Assembly (NCBI GenBank): GCA_017134815.1
Contig: CP071032.1
Span: 2,662,001-2,726,000, forward strand
Direction of reading: 5' to 3'
Source: Lentisphaerota bacterium
GTDB taxonomy: Bacteria > Verrucomicrobiota > Lentisphaeria > Victivallales > Victivallaceae
DNA length: 64,000 nt
The notes under the pieces were generated by a model. That model was given only the letters and a program-made list of their open reading frames with translations, ran no database searches and was not told the origin of the DNA. A program made the translations under genes and the position numbers. Positions 27,589 to 35,584 of this stretch are shown piece by piece. Positions within the stretch are counted from its first letter, which is position 1. Each line of letters opens with the position of its first letter.

Positions 27589-28508
27589 ACCCACTCTACT
27601 CTTTCAAAATTATTTAGATTTTTCACAAAATAGTTCAGTTGGCCAACTGGATAATTACATCTAACAATTATTAGTGATATTACAACTAAAATTTCGAAAA
27701 AAAAATAATATAATTTGTAATGTCTTCTTTATCAAAGTGTTTTACGGACGGCAATTTGGCTATAAATTCAGTTTTTAATCAAATTAAATAGCACCATGAA
27801 TAGCACTAAAGTAGAGTTTCCTATTTGTAATATGCGACACGATAGTAACTTATAATAAAATTTAAATAAAATTGATTTTTTTTATATTTCTCTTTACTTT
27901 TAATTCTGTTAATTTGAAGTGGTTTGTTTATTTAATATTCTTTTGTGGTCTGATTGAGATCGCAATTGGGATTTTTTACATTCATTGTCGGGCCATTATG
28001 CTAGTCGAAGCTTCAGTCCGTGGATATTTTTCAGTTTTTTTTCTTGCGTGTACTATCAGCCTGAAAAATTTCTTGTAATTCTCTACCCGCACCTGGCTGG
28101 TGCACTGCATTCTTGCTTATGGCCCTTGATGAGTTCAGTGCCGGTATCTTGCGTGACTGGATTGACAACGTGAAACACATAAGCAGACCATTGAAAATCA
28201 CAGCTGCAGAATAAGGCATTGAAGTGTGAATTTTAAGAGATGACGAAAACATAGAGGATGAATAGGTATAATATAAATTTTTGTCAGATGTCTATAAATT
28301 ATTTTTTATAATCTTTATTTTAATAAAAAGCCCTCTGATCGGAGTTTCATCGGAGGGCTTAAGGATTTATTGTAAAGCTGCTCAGTACGAAAAAAATGTC
28401 CCAACAGATGATACATAACTGAACTCATTATAGATTCGTTTTTCCAAGCTGCTCAACAGCATTGTATTTGCGTTGCTTTCCATTTCATTTTTCGCTTTAA
28501 AAAACTAC
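27589..28508. other. Gene-free stretch with decayed sequence
   Basis: No supportable gene is present. Open frames on both strands near 27870-28250 are short and mutually overlapping; one plus-strand frame around 28110-28260 (reading FSAGILRDWIDNVKHI after a phase change) looks like worn coding sequence but I cannot name it. A terminator at 28328-28360 is listed separately. Confidence 0.45.
28325..28360 (-). terminator. Rho-independent terminator after the HAD gene
   Basis: AAGCCCTCTGAT (28328-28339) pairs with ATCGGAGGGCTT (28349-28360), 12 bp with one wobble, loop of 9. On the minus strand a TTTTTATT tract follows, as expected for termination of the HAD-family gene that ends at 28509. Confidence 0.75.
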
Positions 28509-29132
28509 TTATTTGTCTATACTCGCTATTACAGACTCGAGTTCATTAAAGCTGGTTATACTTGCACTTGGGATAAAACCATTTTTTTCCTTCTGTCTCA
28601 TGAACTGGACGGTGTGCATTCCTAATAAATTTGCACTTCTTAAATTTTTACATCTATCATCAACAAAAATGCAGTCTTCTGCATTTGTGTCTGAGTTCTT
28701 CAGGAAGTGCTCATAGATGCCAAAATCAGGCTTGCGACATTGAACATCTCCGCTTATGACATTTAAAGAAAAGAAATCTAATTTGAATTTATTTCTCAAA
28801 TAATGAGACCATTCGTTTACATCATTAGATAATAAGCCAAGAGAATATTTATTGACCATGTTTTGTGCCACAGGTATAAAGTCCTTATCCAAAGTTAACT
28901 GAGTGTCTAAATACAATGTTTCTATTTGAGGATATTGCTGTTTAAGACCAACTTCCTGCCAAAACTGACAAGAGCTAATTTGCCCGAGACTGGCAGATAA
29001 ATAAAACTCATTGACTTTCTCTCTTGATATGTCTGGATTATACTTCTGAATAAACGGTACAAGTAAATCATTGGTATCATCGCCGACAGTAAATACTACT
29101 CCCATAGCATCAAATATAACCCATTTTATCAC
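28509..29132 (-). CDS. HAD-superfamily hydrolase (subfamily IA)
   Basis: A 207-residue phosphatase-like protein. Motif I is VIFDAMGVVFTVGDD with nucleophile Asp8, motif II is GLLSNDVNEWS (Ser/Asn type), Lys of motif III is in GDVQCRKPDFGIYE and motif IV is CIFVDDRCKNLRSA. These fit the YihX/epoxide-hydrolase-N-like branch of HAD-IA, in which the residue two after the nucleophile is not Asp. Start GTG 29132 follows AAGGA. It begins only 47 bases after the orphan Rhs core end and may be an innocent neighbour of the toxin locus. Substrate unknown. Confidence 0.85.
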   Translation of the reverse strand: MIKWVIFDAMGVVFTVGDDTNDLLVPFIQKYNPDISREKVNEFYLSASLGQISSCQFWQEVGLKQQYPQIETLYLDTQLTLDKDFIPVAQNMVNKYSLGLLSNDVNEWSHYLRNKFKLDFFSLNVISGDVQCRKPDFGIYEHFLKNSDTNAEDCIFVDDRCKNLRSANLLGMHTVQFMRQKEKNGFIPSASITSFNELESVIASIDK

Positions 29133-29179
29133 TTGTAAATTCCTTCTATTGTTATGAGTTTCGAATTCGATTGAGTGCT

Positions 29180-29767
29180 TTAAAGCCTGTTACCATGGTT
29201 GTTGCCGTACGCTAAATTGTTCCAGCCGTCGGGGTAGCCTATGGGGTCGGTGGTTTGCCATTTGCCTAACTTTGGCCGGTAGTTGCGGAAGAGAAAGGCG
29301 TAGCCTAAGCCTTTGATGTGGGGCTTGCCGGTGAAGAAGTCAGTTTTTGCATTTTCATTATCCGCTGCCTGACGAACAGATCCGAAGGCGGTCCGGCTGA
29401 TGGGATTGAATTTGCCGTTTGACTTTATGCCGAGGCTGCTGCCCAGCAGGTCGTTGAATAATACGCTGCTGCCGGCCAGAACCGGGTTGCCGCCGGTAAT
29501 ATATGGTTCATTCATGTAGTTGGTTTTGTCTCTTCGAATCAACGCCAGACCATCCCAGGTGAAGTTTTCCTTTTTGCCGTCGCCCGCGGCCTGCGCTATC
29601 TGACCACTGGCAAAGTAACTATATGATTCGGAACCGGCTTTTGCAACCTTGTTCCAGAAATTATAGCTGTAACTGGTTGCCCCCTCGCGGGTCAGGCGCC
29701 CGGCCGCGTCGTATTTATGCATCTTACTTTCTCTTGCAATTAAACAACAGGCTGACAACAAACTCAA
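29180..29767 (-). pseudogene. Orphan Rhs core-end fragment
   Basis: This open frame encodes the last 165 or so residues of the Rhs core (KYDAAGRLTREGATSYSYN to GYPDGWNNLAYGN), identical in protein to residues 905-1075 of the full-length Rhs at 31569-35291. The first 17 residues are fortuitous. After the junction a one-base difference shifts the frame so that the tail reads NNHGNRL then stop; in the shifted phase the sequence continues ATGGTAACAGGC, parallel to the intact gene's TGGGTTACAGGC. No toxin tip remains. It is either a silent donor cassette or a relic of a displaced tip. Confidence 0.88.
29207..29715 (-). repeat. 509-bp direct repeat, copy 1
   Basis: The stretch from GTACGCTAAATTG at 29207 to GTCGTATT at 29715 matches 32067-32575 with no difference that I could see line by line. 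Lack of even silent changes implies a very recent duplication or ongoing gene conversion. Confidence 0.9.
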
Positions 29768-29778
29768 AGGAATGTTTT

Positions 29779-30393
29779 TTAACTGATAGTATTTTTCAGC
29801 GCTTTAAATATTAAGAACGTCAAGAAACAAATTATTAAAGCCAATGAAAACCAAGCAATGGCGTAAATTTTTTTTACAAATATAAGACTTTGCATTTCAC
29901 CGTAAGCAACATGAAATCTTAAAAACAGCGCAACCTGAAATTTATTAATCAGACAAATATTTGACTTGTCAATCAGTTTGATTTTATATTTACCTCTAGG
30001 AAGCCAGCATATAGAAGCAATATCATAAGCGTCATTATTTTTTACAAAATCACTTGTATGTGTTTTGAAAATTGCTCTGTTGCTTTCATTTAATATCGTA
30101 ATTGCGTACTTAATCTTTTCTATCTCACTTATAGATAATTCTGTGCCTGGTTTGATTGAAATAACTGGGGTTGCATATTTCATGTTATTCCTAATGACAA
30201 ATTTAAAAGTGTTTTTCTTATTATCAGTGATATTATTTGAGAGTCTCAAAGGAGATGAACCTAATAAAAATCTCAGATTTTTTTTTGTATTATTCGATTT
30301 TAACAAACTGTTTATTCCCATAAATAAGCAAAATAAACAGCTAGCCAAACAACAAAAGAATAAACATCTTTTTCTAATCATTTTATATACCAT
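29779..30393 (-). CDS. Membrane protein, probable immunity protein of the second Rhs tip
   Basis: A 204-residue protein with a transmembrane segment at each end (about residues 10-28 and 178-198) and a beta-rich domain of some 145 residues between them outside the cytoplasm. Its ATG overlaps the TAA of the preceding truncated toxin tip (TAATG), the coupling expected of a toxin-immunity pair. Topology matches the protein at 30889-31563, though sequence similarity is low, as immunity proteins to different tips would show. No family is recognised. The role is inferred from context and topology only. Confidence 0.65.
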   Translation of the reverse strand: MVYKMIRKRCLFFCCLASCLFCLFMGINSLLKSNNTKKNLRFLLGSSPLRLSNNITDNKKNTFKFVIRNNMKYATPVISIKPGTELSISEIEKIKYAITILNESNRAIFKTHTSDFVKNNDAYDIASICWLPRGKYKIKLIDKSNICLINKFQVALFLRFHVAYGEMQSLIFVKKIYAIAWFSLALIICFLTFLIFKALKNTIS

Positions 30394-30787
30394 TATTCTA
30401 TGCTTATAATAGAAGTGTTTTTACTGTAATTGAGTGTATTATTTTGAACATATGCTGCATTAGGACTATAATCTAATGAGGCTTTTTGATTTGAACCAGA
30501 CATAATTCCTTTTGCGATAACTTGGGAACAGTTGTTGTTTAAGGAGTCATAACCTTGATTCATATAGCCATTTATGGCAATGTGTATGTTATTGTCTTCC
30601 ACAGAATTTGTTTTCCATTGCTGTACTTTGTCATATTTTTCTCCAGCTGGACGACTTTTTTGTAAAACCGCTACTGCATCTGAAGTGCTACTAAAAGTTT
30701 TTATTAGATCTTTTGTGCTTGTTGGTCCCCCAACTGCAGTTGCATCCGAAGCTTGAGTTAGAATATCTATTGCCCGTCTTAAAGCTT
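30393..30787 (-). pseudogene. Second Rhs toxin tip, 5'-truncated
   Basis: On the minus strand the frame is open from just after a TAA near 30787 to the TAA at 30393. It reads KALRRAIDILTQ, then GGPTSTKDLIKTFSS, EKYDKVQQWK and SLNNNCSQVIAKGI. The last two parallel KYKYDRIQKW and EISNNCTDAVEAAL of the intact tip, in the same order. The upstream His segment and the link to an Rhs core are missing, so it is a relic of an earlier or alternative tip. No start codon with a ribosome site fits. Confidence 0.75.
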
Positions 30788-30997
30788 TTTATTTCATCTC
30801 TTTTCGTGCGTTAGATTCAGAATATTTGGAGTATAAAAAACTTTTTTGCATAGCTCAGGCCCAGCTTGGTTAACTAAAGCTTGATTGATCAGCTCGGCTT
30901 ATTTTTGCCTATTGAACTAAGTATTCCTATCAGAAAATATAAAAATAGAACAAGTATAAATCCTCCTGAGAACAACAGCCCCTTAATCAGGTATTCC
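30753..30997 (-). repeat. Source copy of the immunity-3'-end repeat
   Basis: This includes the last ~37 codons of the membrane protein gene at 30889-31563 and about 135 bases of its 3' flank up to the start of the second tip. A diverged copy lies at 26040-26275 in the same orientation. Confidence 0.8.
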
Positions 30998-31563
30998 CAA
31001 AGCACAGCCCTTCTTTTCAACCCAGCAAAAACAAGCCTTACCTTTAAATCTTTGTCAGGTATAGCTAAATTAATACCGCTGATCAAAAATTTTATATTAT
31101 TGTAGTCAACGTGAAGTTTAATTGGAGGAAAAGCAAAACAATGAAAACCAGGAAGCTGAAAATATTGTCCTGCTTCCTTAGAATCATGAAAATTGAATTC
31201 ATATTTTTTGTTTTCACCATGATTTACACGAATGACTTCAAGATGCAGGTTTTGTAGTTTGAATTTTTCAAGTATAGAATTGCTTATATAAATGTATAAT
31301 CTACCCCCGCTATTCTGAAATTTGGCTATTGGAGGAGTGAAAAATATATCCTTCTCGTATATGTATTTACTTGAACTGACCTTTTTAAAATTTATGTATT
31401 GATTGGCGAATTTATCTGCATCCTTTCTTTGCAAAAAAACTTCAAATGCCAAAGAAAGATAGAATAAACTTGGCAAAAGCCACAAAAACAGCATTATGCG
31501 AAAAGAACACTTAAGCAGGTATGATTTTTGTATCCATAAGCTTACAGTTTTATTTTGAGACAT
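30889..31563 (-). CDS. Membrane protein, probable immunity protein of the intact Rhs toxin
   Basis: A 224-residue protein with an N-terminal membrane helix (residues 18-42), a predicted beta-rich outside domain, and a C-terminal helix (SGGFILVLFLYFLIGIL). Its start codon lies five bases after the Rhs stop, and its ribosome site GGAG overlaps that stop, so translation is coupled. A periplasm-facing immunity protein fits a toxin that acts in the envelope or is neutralised at the membrane. I recognise no family. The conserved C-terminus survives as a fragment at 26165-26275, showing that the gene has been duplicated before. Confidence 0.7.
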   Translation of the reverse strand: MSQNKTVSLWIQKSYLLKCSFRIMLFLWLLPSLFYLSLAFEVFLQRKDADKFANQYINFKKVSSSKYIYEKDIFFTPPIAKFQNSGGRLYIYISNSILEKFKLQNLHLEVIRVNHGENKKYEFNFHDSKEAGQYFQLPGFHCFAFPPIKLHVDYNNIKFLISGINLAIPDKDLKVRLVFAGLKRRAVLWEYLIKGLLFSGGFILVLFLYFLIGILSSIGKNKPS

Positions 31564-31568
31564 AATAA

Positions 31569-34500
31569 CTACTCCACCAAGCCGCTCTCAACTTTTTTAT
31601 ATTCAAGAGTTGTTGCATTTTTTTTGTTATTGTTAAAAAGCTTGTTAGGTGTAAGGCCTGTTGAATGTTTAATCCCTGCAGCTTTTAAAGCTGCTTCTAC
31701 TGCATCTGTACAGTTGTTTGAAATTTCACCGTAATTCCCATTGTCAATATGTGCTTTATTTGCGTCCTGGGCGTTTTTATCTTGTTTTTTAGAAGTACTC
31801 CATTTTTGAATTCTATCATATTTATATTTTCCTGCCCTACCGCTATTTAATTCTGCCAATGCCTCTTTAGCGGTTTTATAAGTTTTGTCTTTTGGATCTC
31901 CTGTGGAATATCCACCGCCTGCTCCCCCAAAATTATATGTTTTATATCCGTCTTTTGGATTACCAATTATAGTAGCTGAGTGTCCCCAATAAGAACCATC
32001 TGAATCCATGACATGATAAATGTGTGTCCCTTGTATATCTATACAGCCTGTAACCCAGTTATTACAGTACGCTAAATTGTTCCAGCCGTCGGGGTAGCCT
32101 ATGGGGTCGGTGGTTTGCCATTTGCCTAACTTTGGCCGGTAGTTGCGGAAGAGAAAGGCGTAGCCTAAGCCTTTGATGTGGGGCTTGCCGGTGAAGAAGT
32201 CAGTTTTTGCATTTTCATTATCCGCTGCCTGACGAACAGATCCGAAGGCGGTCCGGCTGATGGGATTGAATTTGCCGTTTGACTTTATGCCGAGGCTGCT
32301 GCCCAGCAGGTCGTTGAATAATACGCTGCTGCCGGCCAGAACCGGGTTGCCGCCGGTAATATATGGTTCATTCATGTAGTTGGTTTTGTCTCTTCGAATC
32401 AACGCCAGACCATCCCAGGTGAAGTTTTCCTTTTTGCCGTCGCCCGCGGCCTGCGCTATCTGACCACTGGCAAAGTAACTATATGATTCGGAACCGGCTT
32501 TTGCAACCTTGTTCCAGAAATTATAGCTGTAACTGGTTGCCCCCTCGCGGGTCAGGCGCCCGGCCGCGTCGTATTCGTAACTGGTGGTTTTGCCGTTAAT
32601 GGTCGAGCTTACCAGCTGGTTGGAGGCGTCATACTTGAAGGTCGTGGTCTTGCCGTCAATCATCTGGCTCAAGATATTTCCGGCCGGATCGTACTGGTAT
32701 TTTTCCAGAACTTTGCCGTTTGCACTTACGCTGAGCAGCTGCCCGATTTCGTCGTAGGCGTAAACCTGTTTCACACTGTTGACGGAACGTGCGGTAATCT
32801 GACCATCCGGCGCATAAAAATATTTGACCGAGGCGATCGGGAATTTTTCCGGCCCCATTATTTTGGACTGCAAACGTCCCAGTTTGTTGTACTGGAAGCG
32901 GATTTCGGCGCCGTTGGCAATCTGTCTGCTGATGCGGCCCCGGGTGTCGTATTCATAGCGCAGCTGCTGGCTGGAGTCGTTCTGGATTTCCGCCAGCTGC
33001 CCTAATTCAGTATAAGTCCGGCTTTCCGCTGTGCTCAAGCCGTTGTCGTACCTGACCCGCATGGCGGTGCGCTGGTCGGCTTTATTATAGTTGTAAGTAA
33101 AGCTGACTTTCCGGTCTCCAACGGTTTCGGTTTTGGCGATGACACGGTTGAAAAAGTCGTATTTGAGCGTGGTAACGCTCTTTTGGCCTGCTGCATTGAC
33201 TGCAGTGATACCGGTAATCCGGCCAAGATCGTCGTGAGTGTAAGCTTTGGATGAACCGTCGGCAAATACAACTTTTTCCAGCTGGTCGAGCTGGTTATAA
33301 CTGTAAGTGGCTCCGCGATCGGTTTTGCGGTTGCGGCTGTCCCGCAGGCTTACCAGCTGCCCGAACTTGTTGTAGTCCCAGGAACTGAGCTGCCCGCTTG
33401 GAGTAAGACGCTTGGCCAGCTTGCCGAAGGCGTTGAACGCGAATTTGATTTTGTGCTGGTTGCGGTCTTTGACCCAGCTCAGGCGGCCCAGTTTGTCGTA
33501 GCCGTATTTGATGACTGAACCGTTCGGCAGTGTAGTAGCAGTGACGCGGTGTTTCTGGTCACGTCTGACACTGGTTTTGAGCCCTTTGCTGTCCTTGACG
33601 CTTTGGACCAGGCCGTAACGGTCGTACTGGTAGATTTGTCTGGTCAAAAGTCTGGAGTTGTGTGTTACCTTTACTTCCCGCAGTGCGCCCGCCGGGTTGT
33701 AAGTGTAAGCGGTCTTGATACCGTCGGGATTGAGCATTGTGGTCAGGCGGTTGTAATTGTCATACTGGTAAGTGGTTTCGCCAAACGCATCGCCGACTTT
33801 GCTGATATAACCGAAGGCGTTGTAGCTCAGCCCGGCAAACCTCCGGTCAAAGTTGCTGGTGATTTTTTCCGGCTGGTTCAATTGATCGTATACAAAGCTC
33901 GCCGCCGAATATACCGACCCGTCGGCCGCCAGCCGCCCGGCGGTCAGGCGGTTGCCGCGGTCGTCACAGGTATAGGCGGCCAGGGCGACCGGCTTTGCCC
34001 CCTTGACTGAGCGCAGGACTTTAATGAGCTGGTCGTTCCGGTCATATTCGTAGCTCATGGTGTTGCCGTTAAACAGCTTGACTGACTTGAGCTGCCCGCT
34101 TTTCGGGAAGTACTTGTAAAGTGCCAGAGTGCGGCCCCGCCCGTCGGTGACTTTGCGCAGCTTGCCGCTGTAGGCAACATTGAAGCGGCGGTAGTAATAA
34201 TAGGTGCGTTCCTGTCCGGCAATGTTTTTGACCTGCAAAATCCCCATATCCCGGTCAAAACGGTATTCCGCGGTCTGGTTAATGTGATTGGTCAGCCGGA
34301 TAACGCCGGGACCTGGATACGCATAAGTAAAGTTCTCGTCCCGCAGCAGCCGGCCCGCGATGTGGTCACGCTTGAGTGCCGAGGGTTTGAGGTTGCCCTT
34401 TTTGATCTGGCTGAGTTTGCCCAGATAAGAGCGGCGGGCTCCAATCGATTCAGTATCGACGACAAACTGCCGGATGTTTTTGCCATTAGTAACGCTGGTC

Positions 34501-35291
34501 AGATAACCGGCCTTGTCGTAGGCAAACCGGAATGCCGCAATGCCGTTGCTTCGGAGTGCAACCAGCATTTGATCAGTGGCGATCCGGGCATTGCCGTAGA
34601 AATTTTTCATCAGGGTAACGGTTTTTACCGGTTTGTAGCTTAAACTGTGCTTGACGCCGTTGATGTTGACACTTGAGGCGATCGGACGTCCGGTGCTGTA
34701 GGTCAGGCGGATAAAAGCAGTACCGTTTTCGGAAACCGCGGTGAGGCGGCGACTCGAATCATAGCTGAAAACCAGTTTTCGGCCACTGGGTGCGGTTATT
34801 TTTAAAAGCTTGCCGTCCTGGTAGTTGAACTGCCAGCCCCGGTTCTTTCTGGTTCCGGTGATTTGCCAGCCGCTGCCGGTTTCCGTGGCAGCGTAATCGG
34901 CCTCGATGCAGAAGCATTCCAGTTTAACTTTTTGCTTTGACGGGTGCTGAGACTTGGCATGGAAAACCAGCTCTTGTCCCCAGGGCGTAATCCAGGTGGC
35001 ACCGTTTACCTTGGTGATGAGTTTTGATTCCAGCTGCGCCAGGCTCCAGGCGCGGCTCAGGTGCCCGTATTTTGTGCTGCCGGAATTATAAACGGCCTCG
35101 ACCGGCATTCGGAATTCCGGTGAAAAGTTGGCGATGCCCAGGTTGTGTTTGACGGTAAAAAATCCGGTTTCCAGTGAAACTCTGCCGGCGTTGAAGTTTT
35201 TGGTAGACCAATCAATTTTCTGTCCGGCCATCAAGTTGACTGCGGTCATGGCCATCAGGAAAAAAATCAGTTTTCTGACTCTCTGGTGCAT
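31569..35291 (-). CDS. Rhs/YD-repeat polymorphic toxin with permuted papain-fold tip
   Basis: A 1240-residue protein. Residues 1-23 are a signal peptide (KLIFFLMAMTAVNLMAG). From about 100 to 1050 runs a long series of YD repeats (for example YDAAGRLTREG, YDQLNQPEKI, YDELGQLLSV-type units) that build an Rhs shell. The core ends at DPIGYPDGWNNLAYCNN. The tip, about residues 1079-1240, has THIYHVMDSDGSYWGHSATII (split: THIYHVMD, YWGHSATII) with His1104, then NNCTDAVEAALKAAG with Cys1194, then GLTPNKLF. His before Cys plus a TP.L motif is the order of circularly permuted NlpC/P60 (YiiX/LRAT-like) enzymes. The core is visibly GC-richer than the tip. The start follows AGGGAGAG. It probably cuts a peptide, amide or lipid ester bond in competitors (inference). 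Confidence 0.88.
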   Translation of the reverse strand: MHQRVRKLIFFLMAMTAVNLMAGQKIDWSTKNFNAGRVSLETGFFTVKHNLGIANFSPEFRMPVEAVYNSGSTKYGHLSRAWSLAQLESKLITKVNGATWITPWGQELVFHAKSQHPSKQKVKLECFCIEADYAATETGSGWQITGTRKNRGWQFNYQDGKLLKITAPSGRKLVFSYDSSRRLTAVSENGTAFIRLTYSTGRPIASSVNINGVKHSLSYKPVKTVTLMKNFYGNARIATDQMLVALRSNGIAAFRFAYDKAGYLTSVTNGKNIRQFVVDTESIGARRSYLGKLSQIKKGNLKPSALKRDHIAGRLLRDENFTYAYPGPGVIRLTNHINQTAEYRFDRDMGILQVKNIAGQERTYYYYRRFNVAYSGKLRKVTDGRGRTLALYKYFPKSGQLKSVKLFNGNTMSYEYDRNDQLIKVLRSVKGAKPVALAAYTCDDRGNRLTAGRLAADGSVYSAASFVYDQLNQPEKITSNFDRRFAGLSYNAFGYISKVGDAFGETTYQYDNYNRLTTMLNPDGIKTAYTYNPAGALREVKVTHNSRLLTRQIYQYDRYGLVQSVKDSKGLKTSVRRDQKHRVTATTLPNGSVIKYGYDKLGRLSWVKDRNQHKIKFAFNAFGKLAKRLTPSGQLSSWDYNKFGQLVSLRDSRNRKTDRGATYSYNQLDQLEKVVFADGSSKAYTHDDLGRITGITAVNAAGQKSVTTLKYDFFNRVIAKTETVGDRKVSFTYNYNKADQRTAMRVRYDNGLSTAESRTYTELGQLAEIQNDSSQQLRYEYDTRGRISRQIANGAEIRFQYNKLGRLQSKIMGPEKFPIASVKYFYAPDGQITARSVNSVKQVYAYDEIGQLLSVSANGKVLEKYQYDPAGNILSQMIDGKTTTFKYDASNQLVSSTINGKTTSYEYDAAGRLTREGATSYSYNFWNKVAKAGSESYSYFASGQIAQAAGDGKKENFTWDGLALIRRDKTNYMNEPYITGGNPVLAGSSVLFNDLLGSSLGIKSNGKFNPISRTAFGSVRQAADNENAKTDFFTGKPHIKGLGYAFLFRNYRPKLGKWQTTDPIGYPDGWNNLAYCNNWVTGCIDIQGTHIYHVMDSDGSYWGHSATIIGNPKDGYKTYNFGGAGGGYSTGDPKDKTYKTAKEALAELNSGRAGKYKYDRIQKWSTSKKQDKNAQDANKAHIDNGNYGEISNNCTDAVEAALKAAGIKHSTGLTPNKLFNNNKKNATTLEYKKVESGLVE
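32067..32575 (-). repeat. 509-bp direct repeat, copy 2 (inside rhs)
   Basis: This is the part of the intact Rhs gene that encodes the core end up to the tip junction; it equals 29207-29715. It offers a tract for homologous recombination between the two copies, which would delete or swap tip and immunity genes lying between them. Confidence 0.9.
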
Positions 35292-35584
35292 CTTTCTTTA
35301 CTCTCCCTTGAGTTTTTGATTAAGTAATAAAAAATTATATATTTGAATTATTTTTGTATATAAATATGTAAATATCTATTTTTGTTTAATTGCCTAATGG
35401 TTGATTTTGGCATTAAATAGCAAAATTAGCTTGAATTTACTTTGTTTTATACAATATTCAAGTGTGAAAACAAATTAAATAGGTGGTATTTATGAAATTA
35501 CTGCTTATTCATTTATTGATAAAAAATAAGTATGTTGCTTATTTTTCATAAGCTGATGATAAATTTTGAGTTAATAATGGTAAA

